Source of the DNA: Cytobacillus massiliigabonensis
GTDB lineage: Bacteria > Bacillota > Bacilli > Bacillales > Cytobacillaceae
DNA length: 61,624 nt
Assembly (NCBI RefSeq): GCF_900199725.1
Contig: NZ_LT904903.1
Location: 498,377 to 560,000, forward strand
Reading direction: 5' to 3'
A model generated the notes under the pieces. It was not told the DNA's origin, made no database searches, and saw only the letters and a list, made by a program, of their open reading frames with translations. This document shows, one piece after another, positions 36,564 to 44,424 of the stretch. Each line of letters starts with the position of its first letter. Positions within the stretch are counted from its first letter, which is position 1. The position numbers were made by a program, and so were the translations under genes.

Positions 36564-37004
36564 ATGAAAAAAGTGACATATAGTGATCTCTATCTTGAGG
36601 ATGACTTACAAACTGGTGAACATATCTTTTATATAGATAAGAATAAAACAGTCCCTTTTACCGGAGTAATAGTAGACTATAACAAGGGGGTACTTGTTTG
36701 GGAATTTGAGGTACAAGATGGATTTAAAACCGGTATCGAAAGAGTATACTATCCAACAGGCGAATTACAGGAATTAAATGAAACAGACCATAATACGACT
36801 AATGGCAGAGCCAAGGAATTCTATAGGAATGGTCAATTAAGATCATTTAGTATTGTGATTAGAAATGTTCATATATTTTCAGTATTTTATGACGAAACAG
36901 GTGATATAGTAGAGACATGGGAAATAGGTGAGGGAGATCCAAGCTATAGTGTTGTTCGTGACAGAATACCTGAATATAGAAGTCGTTACAAACTGGAGCA
37001 ATAA
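36564..37004 (+). CDS. YwqK-type antitoxin (immunity to deaminase)
   Basis: A 146-residue acidic protein with MORN-like tracts (GVLVWEFEVQDGFKTGIERVYYPTG, in blocks; GRAKEFYRNGQLRSF), the pattern of the YwqK antitoxin family that neutralises YwqJ deaminases. It lies 50 bases after the toxin gene, and the same order occurs in B. subtilis ywqJ-ywqK. A decayed second copy lies at 34689. It binds the toxin in the cytoplasm by family analogy. Confidence 0.8.
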   Translation: MKKVTYSDLYLEDDLQTGEHIFYIDKNKTVPFTGVIVDYNKGVLVWEFEVQDGFKTGIERVYYPTGELQELNETDHNTTNGRAKEFYRNGQLRSFSIVIRNVHIFSVFYDETGDIVETWEIGEGDPSYSVVRDRIPEYRSRYKLEQ

Positions 37005-37091
37005 TTGTAAAAAGGTCTTTTGGAGTAAATGAACTTAGTAAAATACCTATTCCGTTAAGAGAATGGGCTGGTAACTGCTACTGTACAGACT

Positions 37092-37121
37092 AAGATGGAC
37101 GATTTTCGTCCATCTTTTTTT
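37092..37121. terminator. Terminator between antitoxin and nfi
   Basis: GATGGACGA/TCGTCCATC (37094-37102/37106-37114) with loop TTT and a T tract on the plus strand. Confidence 0.85.
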
Positions 37122-37123
37122 CG

Positions 37124-37810
37124 CTATTTAGAATAGTTGTGATTCGACATAGACTTTTTCACAAGCTGATCAGCTTGCCGAGTCGTTTCAGGCAGCCGAA
37201 AATTCGGAGACAATTTGAGGATCAATTCGCAGGCGGTTGTTATGGATATACGGTGACCAATGGAAACAAATATGGGATTAATATTCCTTTGCGTTCTTAA
37301 CACCTTTCCTATGACTTCACGTTTATCGAATAATGGGGACTGGGCACCCCTATGTGGATCGGGTTCTGTAAAATTGCCTACCAACTTTGTTTTTCCACAC
37401 CCAATGGTAGGTATATCATATAGGACTCCTAAATGGCAAGCTAATCCAAACCTTCTAGGGTGGGCGATGCCCTGTCCATCGCAAACGATTAACTGAGGAA
37501 CGGTCTTAATCTCTTCAAATGCTTTAATGATTGGCGGAAGTTCCCGGAACGAAAATAAACCTGGGATATATGGGAACCTAACTGTATCTTCATAGACAAC
37601 AGATTCTACAACTTTTAATGAATCTAATTCTAAAATGACAATTGCTGCAATAAGAGTGTCATTGTTTTTGCTATAAGCAACATCTATGCCGGCGACATGA
37701 AGAATCGGGTCAAGCCTATCTTCTTTAATCACTTTTTCAGCTAATTTCCGCTGTAATTCAATGGCTTCCATCTCACTTAAATTCCATTGATGCTGAAATT
37801 GAGTATTCAA
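37124..37810 (-). CDS. nfi: Endonuclease V (deoxyinosine 3' endonuclease)
   Basis: Repair nuclease that cuts DNA next to deaminated bases, mainly inosine. The product (228 residues from TTG 37810, eight bases after GGAGG) has the family core: AGIDVAYS with the first metal-binding aspartate, YIPGLFSFRELP, the wedge/active-site segment VCDGQGIAHPRRFGLACHLG (blocks) and KTKLVG. In B. subtilis the homologue ywqL directly follows ywqJ-ywqK; here it keeps the position but is inverted. An enzyme removing deaminated bases beside a deaminase toxin suggests a second layer of self-protection. Confidence 0.9.
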   Translation of the reverse strand: MNTQFQHQWNLSEMEAIELQRKLAEKVIKEDRLDPILHVAGIDVAYSKNNDTLIAAIVILELDSLKVVESVVYEDTVRFPYIPGLFSFRELPPIIKAFEEIKTVPQLIVCDGQGIAHPRRFGLACHLGVLYDIPTIGCGKTKLVGNFTEPDPHRGAQSPLFDKREVIGKVLRTQRNINPIFVSIGHRISITTACELILKLSPNFRLPETTRQADQLVKKSMSNHNYSK

Positions 37811-37966
37811 TATGATTTCCTCCAAAAATATTTAGAATTGTCATTTTCATGCTATCCCATTTTTTTAGGGGCGTCAAAAATGATACCTTTTCAAAAACTT
37901 CACTTATAAAAACTTAATATGCTTAATCATCTGGCAGGAATATTACAAATAGATGTTATCAATTTT

Positions 37967-38273
37967 TGTCGAGAAAACAATACTTTAGAACTGCCAAAAA
38001 GGTTTTTTAAAGAGAAGCAGGAGAAGCGGTTAGGGAATCGTGTGTTTTTAGATAATTAATCATAGGAATCATGTGCTTTAATAGTAAATTTGCCTCATAA
38101 AGAATCCTGACTTGACAGATTGATAGGAAGAATGTTGTTATATGATGTTAATTCGGATGAATACGGGTATTTGACCATAATGTAAACAGGTGATAATAAA
38201 TAGATAAGTAAACATTTCCCATTAGTTGCGCATTTATTAGGCTCAGAAGTAATTAGTAGAAGGAATGAGAGAA
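37967..38273 (+). repeat. Toxin-module upstream repeat, copy B
   Basis: Same element as copies A and C. The open remnant upstream is longest here (VINFCRENNTLELPKRFF...VFLDN, preceded by NMLNHLAGILQID). It ends at the toxin start, and similarity continues through the N-terminal coding region. Confidence 0.85.
38171..38199 (+). promoter_or_regulatory. Toxin B promoter
   Basis: TTGACC-N17-TAATAA, identical boxes and spacing to copies A and C. Confidence 0.65.
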
Positions 38274-39079
38274 ATGAGGAAAACCTATTTATCTAGATTG
38301 ATCCCATTATTTTTAGTTATTATCCTGTTTTCCTTCCAGTCATCAGAAGTATCTGCACAAGAGAAAATGCCGCTTTTCAATTTTACAATCGGGAAATACA
38401 TCCCGCTACTGCAAGCCTTAGTGATGGAGACGATTGGTGGGATTCCATCACCTTCTGGTTTGAATCCGTCGGTGATGACTTTCAAGAAACTGGTACAAAG
38501 ATCAAAAAGAAATTCGAGAGCATAAAAAGCTCGATAGCCGAATTGTTCGGTGCGGTTGATGATGGAGTCCAAACGTTTGCCACTGAATCCAGAAGTGAAG
38601 ATGAAAAGGCGAATGAAATTAATCAATCGATTGATCAAGTGACAGGGGATTTAAAAAATAATTTTAATGGAGACGATGAGGATCCGGATGGGGAGAATGA
38701 AGACACTAAGGGTACGGGTAATATCGGAAATAAGACCAGAGATCAGGCCAGACATATTGCTCAAAATCTACTGAAAAATGGAGAAGTTAGTATGTCTAAT
38801 TTGGAATCAATGATTCCTTCGAATATTCCAAATTCATTTAAACCAACCGATACTATTACTGATGGTGCAAAGTATGAATTTACACTTGCCGATGGACAAA
38901 AGGCTATAATTAGATGGCATTCTCCAGACCCTGTAGCGGCAAGCAAATATCCAGGATCAGCATCAGGTTCAAGATGGACTGCACAGATAAAAATCGGAAA
39001 TAAACAGCTAAAATCAGATGGAACATGGACAAAAAATCAATCTTTAAATGAGGTTCATATTCCGATAGAAGGGAAATAA
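38274..39079 (+). pseudogene. Secreted polymorphic toxin B, Ntox30-like tip, frameshifted
   Basis: Same signal peptide and N-terminal region as toxins A and C, but one base is missing near 38391-38400 (GGGAAATACA where the others have GGGGGATTACA-type sequence). Beyond the shift the frame is open to 39079 and reads WWDSITFWFESVGDD... then the linker DEDPDGENEDTKG and a new tip with IIRWHSPDPVAASKYPG and a final NEVHIPI. The tip resembles the Ntox30 family (predicted RNase). With the base restored the protein would have about 268 residues. The immunity gene downstream is intact. Confidence 0.75.
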
Positions 39080-39082
39080 AAT

Positions 39083-39505
39083 ATGGATATAAATGAAATT
39101 AAGAATCTACCTGATAGAATACCAACTGAAACACTAATATCAATGTTTCAAAATGTATTAGATCAATTTAGAAATAATAAAATTGAAAAAAATGGTTTTT
39201 TATTAATGCTTAGTCAACTAACAGACAGGCAAGTTATGACATACGAGTTATTAAGAAGTGATATAAGAAATGATATTGATAGAACTCTCTCTAAATTATG
39301 GAATACAGATTCCTATGATGAAGTAGATATTATTCTTTCTATTGTAGTAAATCTCGGTCTAGAAATTTGCTTTAATAAAATAAAAGAATCACTGGAACAG
39401 TATAAGGATATAGATAAATCGATCCTAGATGAAATACAGGAAACAATAGATGAAGTAGGCGAGAATATCTCTAATCCGTATTATAGTTTGGAAAAATTTA
39501 AATAG
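39083..39505 (+). CDS. Predicted immunity protein for toxin B
   Basis: A 140-residue helical, acidic protein starting three bases after the toxin B stop. It belongs to no family I can name. A 42-codon truncated relative stands at 42395-42523 (LSIVVNLGL...KIKDSI...LEIQETI against LSIVVNLGL...KIKESL...DEIQETI), which shows that this family has been duplicated within the island. Position and composition make immunity the likely role. Confidence 0.65.
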   Translation: MDINEIKNLPDRIPTETLISMFQNVLDQFRNNKIEKNGFLLMLSQLTDRQVMTYELLRSDIRNDIDRTLSKLWNTDSYDEVDIILSIVVNLGLEICFNKIKESLEQYKDIDKSILDEIQETIDEVGENISNPYYSLEKFK

Positions 39506-39511
39506 TCTGTT

Positions 39512-39711
39512 ACGTTTTTTAGAGAAAATGAAATAGAAGCAGTGTTGGTTAATGTTAATGAAGTTTTTAGTCACTTAAATAAAATTATTGAGTTAACAAA
39601 GTTTTCAGTTAGATATGGAGATTTTATCCTAATTGCAGAAGATTTTAATTTTGGTTTGTGTATTGAACGAACGGAATATTTTTATGAGTTAAGTGTTTGG
39701 GGACTTTCATA
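39512..39711 (+). pseudogene. Orphan immunity-protein remnant
   Basis: About 65 open codons without a start codon, reading RENEIEAVLVNVNEVFSHLN through FNFGLCIERTEYFYELSVWG to a stop at 39711. The acidic, aromatic pattern resembles C-terminal ends of immunity proteins. It sits between the toxin B immunity gene and the second repeated terminator. Confidence 0.5.
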
Positions 39712-39725
39712 AGGAAAAATATGAG

Positions 39726-39764
39726 AACCTTGATTGGCGCAGATGCCTTTCAAGGTTTTTTACT
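39726..39764 (+). terminator. Repeated terminator, copy 2
   Basis: AACCTTGA/TCAAGGTT (39726-39733/39750-39757) with TTTTTT; loop TTGGCGCAGATGCCTT. Same element as at 33079, 43045 and 46764. Confidence 0.85.
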
Positions 39765-40050
39765 TTAATTTATACTAAATCAGCTGATATTTGAGTGAGA
39801 CAAAAAGAAAATGATTCGTTTGAGAATCGAGAGCTCATGATGGTAGTACCATCAAGGAGTTTTATTTTAATACATGGCTAGGAAGAAAAGTGTGAGAATT
39901 TGGTGAAATGACATTTTACATAGCAGGGGTAGTTATGACAAGGATTGGATAACAAACTAACGAGAATGACAAAGCTCGTGGCGATAAACAATGGGTAAAG
40001 TGAAAGAGAGTTGTTTTATTGCCTTAGCATTTAAATTTTGGGTTGTATTT

Positions 40051-40473
40051 TTACTAAAGACGGTCGTATCTATGCCAGGCATTGACCTTGTGACAGCTTC
40101 CGCTTTAATTGCGGAGATTGGTGACGTTAGACGTTTTCCAAATGCCAACAAATTAGCACGATTTGCGGGGATTGCGCCAGTTTACTTTGGATCAGGTGGG
40201 AAAGGTAAGGAACAAAAAAGCAAACAGGGAAATCGGGCGCTGCATGGTTTATTTTATAATTTGGCAGTACAGCAAGTGCAAGTAGCAAAAGGAAGTAAAT
40301 TAGCTAGGAATCCAGTTTTTTATGCATATTACCAACGGAAGCTTAAAGAAGGCAAGACAAAAGGACAAGCGTTGGTTTGTATTATGAGAAGGCTTGTGAA
40401 TATTGTTTATGGAATGATGAAGCATAAAACAGCCTATAAATTACCGATAGTGCACGAAAAAGAAGTAGTTTAA
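40051..40473 (+). pseudogene. IS110 family transposase, C-terminal remnant
   Basis: The last ~135 residues of an IS110 transposase: SMPGIDLVTASALIAEIGD, the Transposase_20 helix-hairpin-helix, RFPNANKLARFAGIAPV, SGGKGKEQKSKQGNRALHGL and PVFYAYYQRKLKEGKTKGQA. The N-terminal DEDD RuvC-like domain is missing; in-frame codons from 39991 to 40050 are not IS110-like. The element is therefore inactive. Its ends are not definable. Confidence 0.8.
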
Positions 40474-40528
40474 TAGGGTGGTAAAATGGCTGGCTTTTTT
40501 ATTTATAGCTTTTAAGATTACAACATAG

Positions 40529-40635
40529 GGTACGGGTAAAGTGTATCCGACAAGACCTGTTGATTCTATAACAGAAGCACATATAATTGATAGAGTGAAG
40601 GAACTAAGAGGTAAATTAACAAGTAGATGGATAGG
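40529..40635 (+). pseudogene. Detached toxin-tip fragment
   Basis: Thirty-five codons read GTGKVYPTRPVDSITEAH then IIDRVKELRGKLTSRW and are cut by the IS3 element. The first bases (GGGTACGGGTAA) are the same as at the junction in toxin B, where the common linker ends (DTKGTG). It is thus the beginning of a fourth C-terminal cassette that lacks its N-terminal part. The segment resembles the start of deaminase-type tips seen on LXG toxins, a weak assignment. Confidence 0.6.
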
Positions 40636-40704
40636 CTACACTTAGTTGGACAGAATTTTTAAGGTCAAGTAGACTACAGATTAATACATTTGAGGAGAAT
40701 CTAC

Positions 40705-40989
40705 ATGGCCAAAAGAGAACGCCGAACATTTACTGAAGATTTTAAGCAACAGATCGTGCAGCTGTACCAAAATGGAAAGCCAAGAAAAGAGAATATTCGT
40801 GAATATGATCTTACACCTTCTTCTTTAGACAAGTGGGTGAGCAAGAGTCAAAAATCAGGTTCTTTTAAAGAGAAAGACAATTTAACAGATGAACAAAAAG
40901 AATTGATGGAACTCCGAAAAAGAAACAAGCAACTAGAAATGGAAAATGACATTTTAAAGCAAGCCGCACTGATACTAGGACGAAAGTAA
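40705..40989 (+). CDS. IS3 transposase OrfA (HTH subunit)
   Basis: A 94-residue helix-turn-helix protein (KQQIVQLYQNGKPRKENIRE, YDLTPSSLDKWV) with a C-terminal leucine-zipper-like coiled coil (ELRKRNKQLEMENDILKQAA) as in IS3 OrfA. ATG 40705 follows GAGGAG at 40691-40696. OrfB follows after a 41-base gap in another frame; no A6G slippery site is obvious. Confidence 0.88.
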   Translation: MAKRERRTFTEDFKQQIVQLYQNGKPRKENIREYDLTPSSLDKWVSKSQKSGSFKEKDNLTDEQKELMELRKRNKQLEMENDILKQAALILGRK

Positions 40990-41030
40990 ATGTAATCAAG
41001 AATAATCAACATAAATACTCGATATCAGCA

Positions 41031-41807
41031 ATGTGCAAAGTCCTACAAATTCCTAGAAGTACTTATTATTATGAAGCAAAAGAAAGAGTATCAGAGGATC
41101 TCGTAACCTCTGATGTAATCGATATTTTTCACGCAAGCCGTCAGAACTATGGAACACGTAAAATCAAAGTAGAATTAAAAAGGCGCGGTCATATTGTTTC
41201 CAGGCGAAGAATTGGGCGCATCATGCAGGAACAGGGTCTAGTTTCTTCATACACAATCGCACAATTTAAACCACATGCAAAATCCTGTAATGAATCAGAA
41301 CAAACGAATGAACTGAATCGTGCATTTGATCAGGAACAAGAAATGACCACAATCGTTAGCGATTTAACGTACGTAAGAGTCAACCAAAAATGGAACTACG
41401 TATGTGTCTTTGTCGATCCCTTTAATCGGGAAATCGTCGGTTTTAGTACAGGGTCCAATAAAGATGCATTACTCGTTTATCGTGCGCTAGCTTCTATCAA
41501 GGTCGATCTTAATAAGATACAGCTTTTTCATACGGATCGTGGAAATGAATTTAAAAATAAATTGATTGATGATGCTGTAAAGACTTTTAATATACAACGG
41601 TCCTTAAGTGATAATGCAGTAGCTGAAGCGACATTTAAAATCATCAAAACAGAGTTTGTGAAGTGCAGACATTTTAGTAGTTTAGAAGAATTATCAAGGG
41701 AATTACAGGACTATATTCACTGGTTTAATAGCATAAGAATTCACGGAACCCTCGGATATGAAAGTCCGATTGATTATAAGCAAAGACACCTTAAAAAAAT
41801 TGTCTAG
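41031..41807 (+). CDS. IS3 transposase OrfB (DDE catalytic subunit)
   Basis: A 258-residue integrase-core protein: the HTH_21 region (HASRQNYGTRKIKVELKRRG), then the DDE triad in SDLTYVRV, FHTDRGNEF and NAVAEATFKIIKTEF, and the C-terminal FNSIRIHGTLGYESP. All catalytic residues are present, so it may be active. Open codons extend upstream to 40991 (VIKNNQHKYSISAM), so the true N terminus may be made by frameshifting from OrfA. Confidence 0.88.
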   Translation: MCKVLQIPRSTYYYEAKERVSEDLVTSDVIDIFHASRQNYGTRKIKVELKRRGHIVSRRRIGRIMQEQGLVSSYTIAQFKPHAKSCNESEQTNELNRAFDQEQEMTTIVSDLTYVRVNQKWNYVCVFVDPFNREIVGFSTGSNKDALLVYRALASIKVDLNKIQLFHTDRGNEFKNKLIDDAVKTFNIQRSLSDNAVAEATFKIIKTEFVKCRHFSSLEELSRELQDYIHWFNSIRIHGTLGYESPIDYKQRHLKKIV

Positions 41808-41817
41808 TTTAGTGTTG

Positions 41818-41964
41818 ACATACCAATTATTATCAAATGATATAGAAGGAATTCCTACATTATTCTTTCAGAGCTATGAAGAACTAATAGAAATCATGAA
41901 GATTGCCTTTGAAATGTACGAGGATTTTAAACGTGAATTAATAGGAATGTATTCACCTATATAA
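41818..41964 (+). pseudogene. Immunity-gene C-terminal fragment after IS3
   Basis: Forty-eight codons (TYQLLSNDIEGIPTLFFQSY... ending IGMYSPI) begin directly at the right end of IS3. The last 30 residues are homologous to the end of the pseudogene at 32573-33066. The 5' part of the gene is missing. Confidence 0.65.
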
Positions 41965-42001
41965 CTAATAAAAAATTTTTAGTGTAGAGAGGAGTTTCAA
42001 G

Positions 42002-42379
42002 ATGAGTTCTTCAATTTATTACACTGCAACACGCAAACAAAAACTTACCCAAGCTGAACAAGATGCAATTAATCAATTAATGGAAAGGTACTCCGTTGAT
42101 GAGGAAATAGAAGAATACTTGAAGAGTGGAGTAGGCCATAATTGGACAAGCTTTTATATCTATGATCCAAAAAATCTGATAGATCCTGATGTGATTTTTG
42201 AGGGTTCAACTGAATTACCAGATAATAGTGAAAATGCAATTTTTGATGGGGTGGATCATTGGGCATCATTGCTTGCGGACATTCGAAATGGCATAGAAGG
42301 CGCTGAATGGCATGTACATGTAGATGATCATGACCTTGTTTGGGATGAGGAAAAGTTAGAATATGACTTAACAATATAG
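42002..42379 (+). CDS. Predicted orphan immunity protein
   Basis: A 125-residue, strongly acidic cytoplasmic protein (IEEYLKSGVGHNW, VIFEGSTELPDNSE, GAEWHVHVDDHDLVWDEE). I recall similar small proteins beside polymorphic toxins and within LXG islands, where they act as immunity proteins. GAGAGGAG precedes the ATG by about ten bases. No intact toxin gene is directly upstream; the neighbour is the IS3-truncated immunity fragment. Confidence 0.6.
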   Translation: MSSSIYYTATRKQKLTQAEQDAINQLMERYSVDEEIEEYLKSGVGHNWTSFYIYDPKNLIDPDVIFEGSTELPDNSENAIFDGVDHWASLLADIRNGIEGAEWHVHVDDHDLVWDEEKLEYDLTI

Positions 42380-42394
42380 AAGAATGATGCAGAT

Positions 42395-42523
42395 ATGAAT
42401 TTGTCGATTGTTGTAAACTTGGGTTTAAAGAACGGATTTCAAAAAATTAAAGATTCTATTAGCCGAAGACAAGACATTGATAAAGCGATACTCCTAGAAA
42501 TTCAAGAAACAATCAATATTTAA
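42395..42523 (+). pseudogene. Truncated relative of the toxin B immunity gene
   Basis: Forty-two codons (MNLSIVVNLGLKNGFQKIKDS...LEIQETINI) align with the C-terminal half of the protein at 39083-39505. The N-terminal ~85 residues are absent. Confidence 0.7.
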
Positions 42524-42645
42524 TAGTATGGAAAGCCGGAAATAGTCTAGATGAAAAAAATCGGAGTATTGGAAAAGTTAAGGATTAATAGAAATTGAAC
42601 CTGATGTATGGATCGATCCAGGATTTTAATAGGCAGGTGATTAAA

Positions 42646-43005
42646 ATGATTCCAAGAAGGTTAATAGAAATAGTAACTCAAAATAATATTATTTATACGG
42701 TTGTAGCAAATATGGAAAATGATGAAGTTGAAAGTATAGGTGAAATAAGTGAGTTGGAATACTCCCCAATAGCGAAGAATTTATTTGGTGATAAACAAAG
42801 TATCGAAAATCTATTTATTAGTTTAAAAGGGCAAATGTTGCCTAGGACTTGGAGACAAGGTAGAGTTAGTGCTGTTGTGTGTAATCCAAGCAAAGATATT
42901 GTAGTGGGATTGTTCTACCATGAAAATGCAGATGATCCAATTGCTAAATATCGATATGCAAAGAATTTAAATATGATGATAGAGGATATTTGGCGGGATA
43001 AATAG
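42646..43005 (+). CDS. Hypothetical protein, predicted immunity protein
   Basis: A 119-residue soluble protein (MIPRRLIEIVTQNNIIYTVV..., GQMLPRTWRQGRVSAVVCNP, KYRYAKNLNMMIEDIW). I choose ATG 42646, six bases after CAGGTGA; the frame is open further upstream to 42595. No family is known to me. It ends 40 bases before the third repeated terminator, so it closes the orphan immunity block before toxin C. Confidence 0.55.
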   Translation: MIPRRLIEIVTQNNIIYTVVANMENDEVESIGEISELEYSPIAKNLFGDKQSIENLFISLKGQMLPRTWRQGRVSAVVCNPSKDIVVGLFYHENADDPIAKYRYAKNLNMMIEDIWRDK

Positions 43006-43044
43006 TAAAATTTTCGATAATTAGTTTATCATTTTAGTACTTTT

Positions 43045-43085
43045 AACCTTGAATGGCTTATTGCCTCTCAAGGTTTCTTTTTTGG
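43045..43085 (+). terminator. Repeated terminator, copy 3
   Basis: AACCTTGA/TCAAGGTT (43045-43052/43068-43075), loop ATGGCTTATTGCCTC, then TTCTTTTTT. Confidence 0.8.
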
Positions 43086-43189
43086 AGAGAGGGTGAAGAG
43101 TGAACTTATCATTCAACCAATAACAAGCTAAAGGTGGTAAACATACAGGAGCTAATACAGGATATTGAAAAATTTGGAGGGTGGCAGTA

Positions 43190-43567
43190 ACTGTATAAAG
43201 TGGTAGAGAAATAAGTTTTATTATTTAATACCGATGATTAATAATCTTTACGTTTTTTGTCGAGAGAACAATACTTAAGACCTGCTAAATAAGTATTTTT
43301 CAAGAGAAGCAGATGAAGCAGTTAGGGAATCGTGTGTTTTTTAGATAATTATTCATAGGTATTATGTCTGTTAATAGTAAAATTGCTTCATAAAAAAATC
43401 CTGACTCGATAGATTGATAGGAAGAATGTTGTTGTATGATGTTAATTCGGATGAATACGGGAATTTGACCAGATTATAAACAGGTGATAATAAATAGATA
43501 AGTAAACATTTTCCATTAGTTGCTCATTTATTAGGTTCAGAAATAATTAGTAGAAGGATTGAGAGAA
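43190..43567 (+). repeat. Toxin-module upstream repeat, copy C
   Basis: Matches copy A from TAACTGTATAAA onward and copy B from TTTTTGTCGAG onward, with the same internal landmarks and promoter. The 43086-43189 stretch before it contains nothing I recognise. Confidence 0.85.
43465..43493 (+). promoter_or_regulatory. Toxin C promoter
   Basis: TTGACC-N17-TAATAA, same boxes and spacing as in copies A and B. Confidence 0.65.
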
Positions 43568-44407
43568 ATGAGGAAAAACTATTTATCTAGATTGATCCCA
43601 TTATTTTTAGTTATTATCCTGTTTTCCTTCCATTCATCGGAAGTATCTGCACAAGAGAAAACACCGTTTTTCAATTTTACAAGCGGGGGATTACATTCCG
43701 TTAGTGCAAGTATTAGTGATGGAGGCGATTGGTGGGACTCTATCATCTCCTGGTTTGAATCCGTCGGTGAGGATTTTCAAGAAACTGGTTCAAAGATCAA
43801 AAAGAAATTTGAAAGCATAAAAAGCTCGATAGCCGAATTGTTCGGTGCGGTTGATGATGGGGTCCAAACATTTGCCACTGAAGCGGGTAATGAAGATAAA
43901 AAGGCGAATGAAATTAATCAATCGATTGATCAAGTGACGGGGGATTTAAAAAACAATTTTAATGGAAACGATGAGGACCCGGATGGGGAGAATGAAGACA
44001 CGAAGGGTAAATATGGTGAAGATGTATCTAAACTTGGCACTGGTGCAGTGGGAGATTTCACTAAGCTGGAAGGCGCAACAATTGATGAAGTTTTATCTAG
44101 GATACCGAAGAATGCTACTAGAAGAGAATTAACTCCTGTTGAAGGGAAGGTAACAGAAGGATTTGAGTATAAGTGGAGCGATGATGGGAAAACAATGAGG
44201 GTTAGAATCCATGGACCTGATGCATCAGCTCCTGATGGAAGTAATGCGAAAAATAATTGGATTGTCAGGGTTCAACAAGGAAAGAAATATTTGGACCCAC
44301 TTACAGGAGAGTTTCAACCTCCAGGCATAACCAATGAAAATAGTCCTTATTATAATGAGGATTTAGCAAATCGAACGCATATCCCTATAAAAAATCCAAA
44401 GTATTAG
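43568..44407 (+). CDS. Secreted polymorphic toxin C, Ntox30-type tip
   Basis: A 279-residue protein with an intact signal peptide (cleavage after VSA), the shared WWD-rich region (about residues 40-130) and the linker GNDEDPDGENEDTKG. After it comes a different tip: MRVRIHGPDASAPDGSNAKN, NWIVRVQQGKKYLDP, then GEFQPPGITNENSPYYNED and a final NRTHIPI. This is the pattern of polymorphic toxin type 30 (Ntox30), a predicted RNase family. The tip differs from that of toxin B but shares H-x-PD and HIPI. An immunity gene follows after 17 bases. Confidence 0.78.
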   Translation: MRKNYLSRLIPLFLVIILFSFHSSEVSAQEKTPFFNFTSGGLHSVSASISDGGDWWDSIISWFESVGEDFQETGSKIKKKFESIKSSIAELFGAVDDGVQTFATEAGNEDKKANEINQSIDQVTGDLKNNFNGNDEDPDGENEDTKGKYGEDVSKLGTGAVGDFTKLEGATIDEVLSRIPKNATRRELTPVEGKVTEGFEYKWSDDGKTMRVRIHGPDASAPDGSNAKNNWIVRVQQGKKYLDPLTGEFQPPGITNENSPYYNEDLANRTHIPIKNPKY

Positions 44408-44424
44408 TAGGAGTAAATAAAAAA

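Larger units (their letters stand above)
40637..41816 (+). mobile_element. IS3 family insertion sequence
   Basis: Complete-looking element of about 1.18 kb with two transposase frames. Imperfect terminal repeats are visible: left TACACTTAGTTGGACAGAAT and right end, read inward, AACACTAAACTAGACAATTT, both then continuing TTTTTAAGGT. The flanks (AGG left, ACA right after one base) give no target duplication. The left flank is a toxin-tip fragment and the right flank an immunity-gene fragment. Confidence 0.8.
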
